A DNA stretch of 5,908 nucleotides. Origin: CAZNHL01 sp964572965. Its GTDB lineage: Bacteria; Bacteroidota; Bacteroidia; Cytophagales; UBA9547. The DNA lies in assembly GCA_964572965.1 (NCBI GenBank), contig CAZNHL010000129.1:1-5908 (forward strand), in the 5' to 3' direction. This document shows positions 5,704 through 5,908 of this stretch, one piece after another (the stretch's first letter is position 1; each line of letters begins with the position of its first letter). The notes beneath the pieces were generated by a model. That model searched no databases. It was not told where the DNA came from and was given only the letters and a program-made list of their open reading frames with translations. The position numbers were made by a program, and so were the translations under genes.

Positions 5704-5865
5704 ATGAAAAAAGCCATAGTTTGGAGTCTCTTAATAGCATTGGCCGGCCCGGTGGTAATCAGCGCTTGCGGTGGCAATAAATCAAGCATGCAAAAGCGCA
5801 TTGACAAGCAAAACAAGAAACGTAAAAGAGGCGGAGATACTGGTTGTCCGATTAAGGATTGCTAA
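5704..5865 (+). CDS. Small lipoprotein of unknown function (53 aa)
   Basis: A short gene with a convincing lipoprotein signal: MKK, a hydrophobic stretch AIVWSLLIALAGPVVI, and the lipobox ISAC with the lipidated cysteine at residue 22. The mature peptide would be only 32 residues. It begins CGGNKSS, continues with a very basic stretch (QKRIDKQNKKRKRGG, 30-44) and ends in TGCPIKDC, a CX4C pair at C48 and C53 that are the only non-lipidated cysteines. It would sit in the periplasm or on the outer membrane. A clean -7 box 24 nt upstream, a good signal peptide and a TAA stop support a real gene. I do not recognise the family and give no function. The C-terminal pair could form a disulfide or bind metal. 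The TAGTGAG array begins 2 nt after the stop. Confidence 0.75.
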   Translation: MKKAIVWSLLIALAGPVVISACGGNKSSMQKRIDKQNKKRKRGGDTGCPIKDC

Positions 5866-5867
5866 TC

Positions 5868-5908
5868 TAGTAGTGAGTAGTGAGTAGTGAGTAGTGAGTA
5901 GTGAGTAG
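5868..5908 (+). repeat. TAGTGAG heptanucleotide tandem array, copy 2 (runs off the window)
   Basis: A leading TAG (5868-5870) is followed by five perfect TAGTGAG units (5871-5905) and the first three bases of a sixth, where the window ends. It begins with the same TAG-TAGTGAG junction as copy 1 and in the same orientation relative to the upstream gene, 2 nt after its TAA stop. Total length is unknown. Confidence 0.96.

Overview
The window comes from a member of the Bacteroidota. The coding DNA is A+T-rich, and several genes are preceded by the phylum's sigma-ABfr-type -7 element, TAnnTTTG. Clear copies lie ahead of miaB, maf, gpsA and the small lipoprotein gene, and no strong Shine-Dalgarno sequences are seen. 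Protein style (a standalone MnmD, a YhdE-type Maf, a GpsA with a GPCHSEE motif) would suit a Sphingobacteriia-like organism, but that placement is an inference. A run of 10 Ns at 1100-1109 shows that this is a draft assembly.

Layout. Positions 1-922 (minus) hold the 5' two thirds of miaB, which runs off the left edge. Positions 923-1176 are an intergenic stretch with the miaB promoter and the assembly gap. Positions 1177-2202 (plus) encode a secreted TPR-repeat protein. Positions 2262-2840 (plus) encode Maf, whose promoter and start lie inside a strong hairpin. Between maf and the convergent gene gpsA (minus, stop at 2982-2984) lie a TAGTGAG tandem array, a 16-bp-stem bidirectional terminator and what looks like a decayed TAGTGAG array in the opposite orientation. 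From a divergent intergenic region at about 4008-4128, a two-gene operon runs to the right: a class IV aminotransferase (probably aminodeoxychorismate lyase) and mnmD, overlapping by 8 nt. A 53-codon lipoprotein gene (5704-5865) follows with its own promoter, and directly after its stop a second TAGTGAG array runs off the right edge.

The recognised genes are housekeeping: tRNA modification (miaB for position 37, mnmD for position 34), nucleotide-pool sanitation (maf), phospholipid precursor synthesis (gpsA) and probably folate precursor synthesis (pabC-like). They form no single pathway.

The unusual part is non-coding. A heptanucleotide array, TAGTGAG, sits at or just behind the stop codons of two genes about 3 kb apart, and a degenerate, in-phase version lies behind a third. 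In all three the array is oriented with the gene and starts with the same TAG-TAnTGAG junction. At maf the array supplies the stop codon itself. A second point of interest is the nested terminator, promoter and hairpin arrangement at the maf start.
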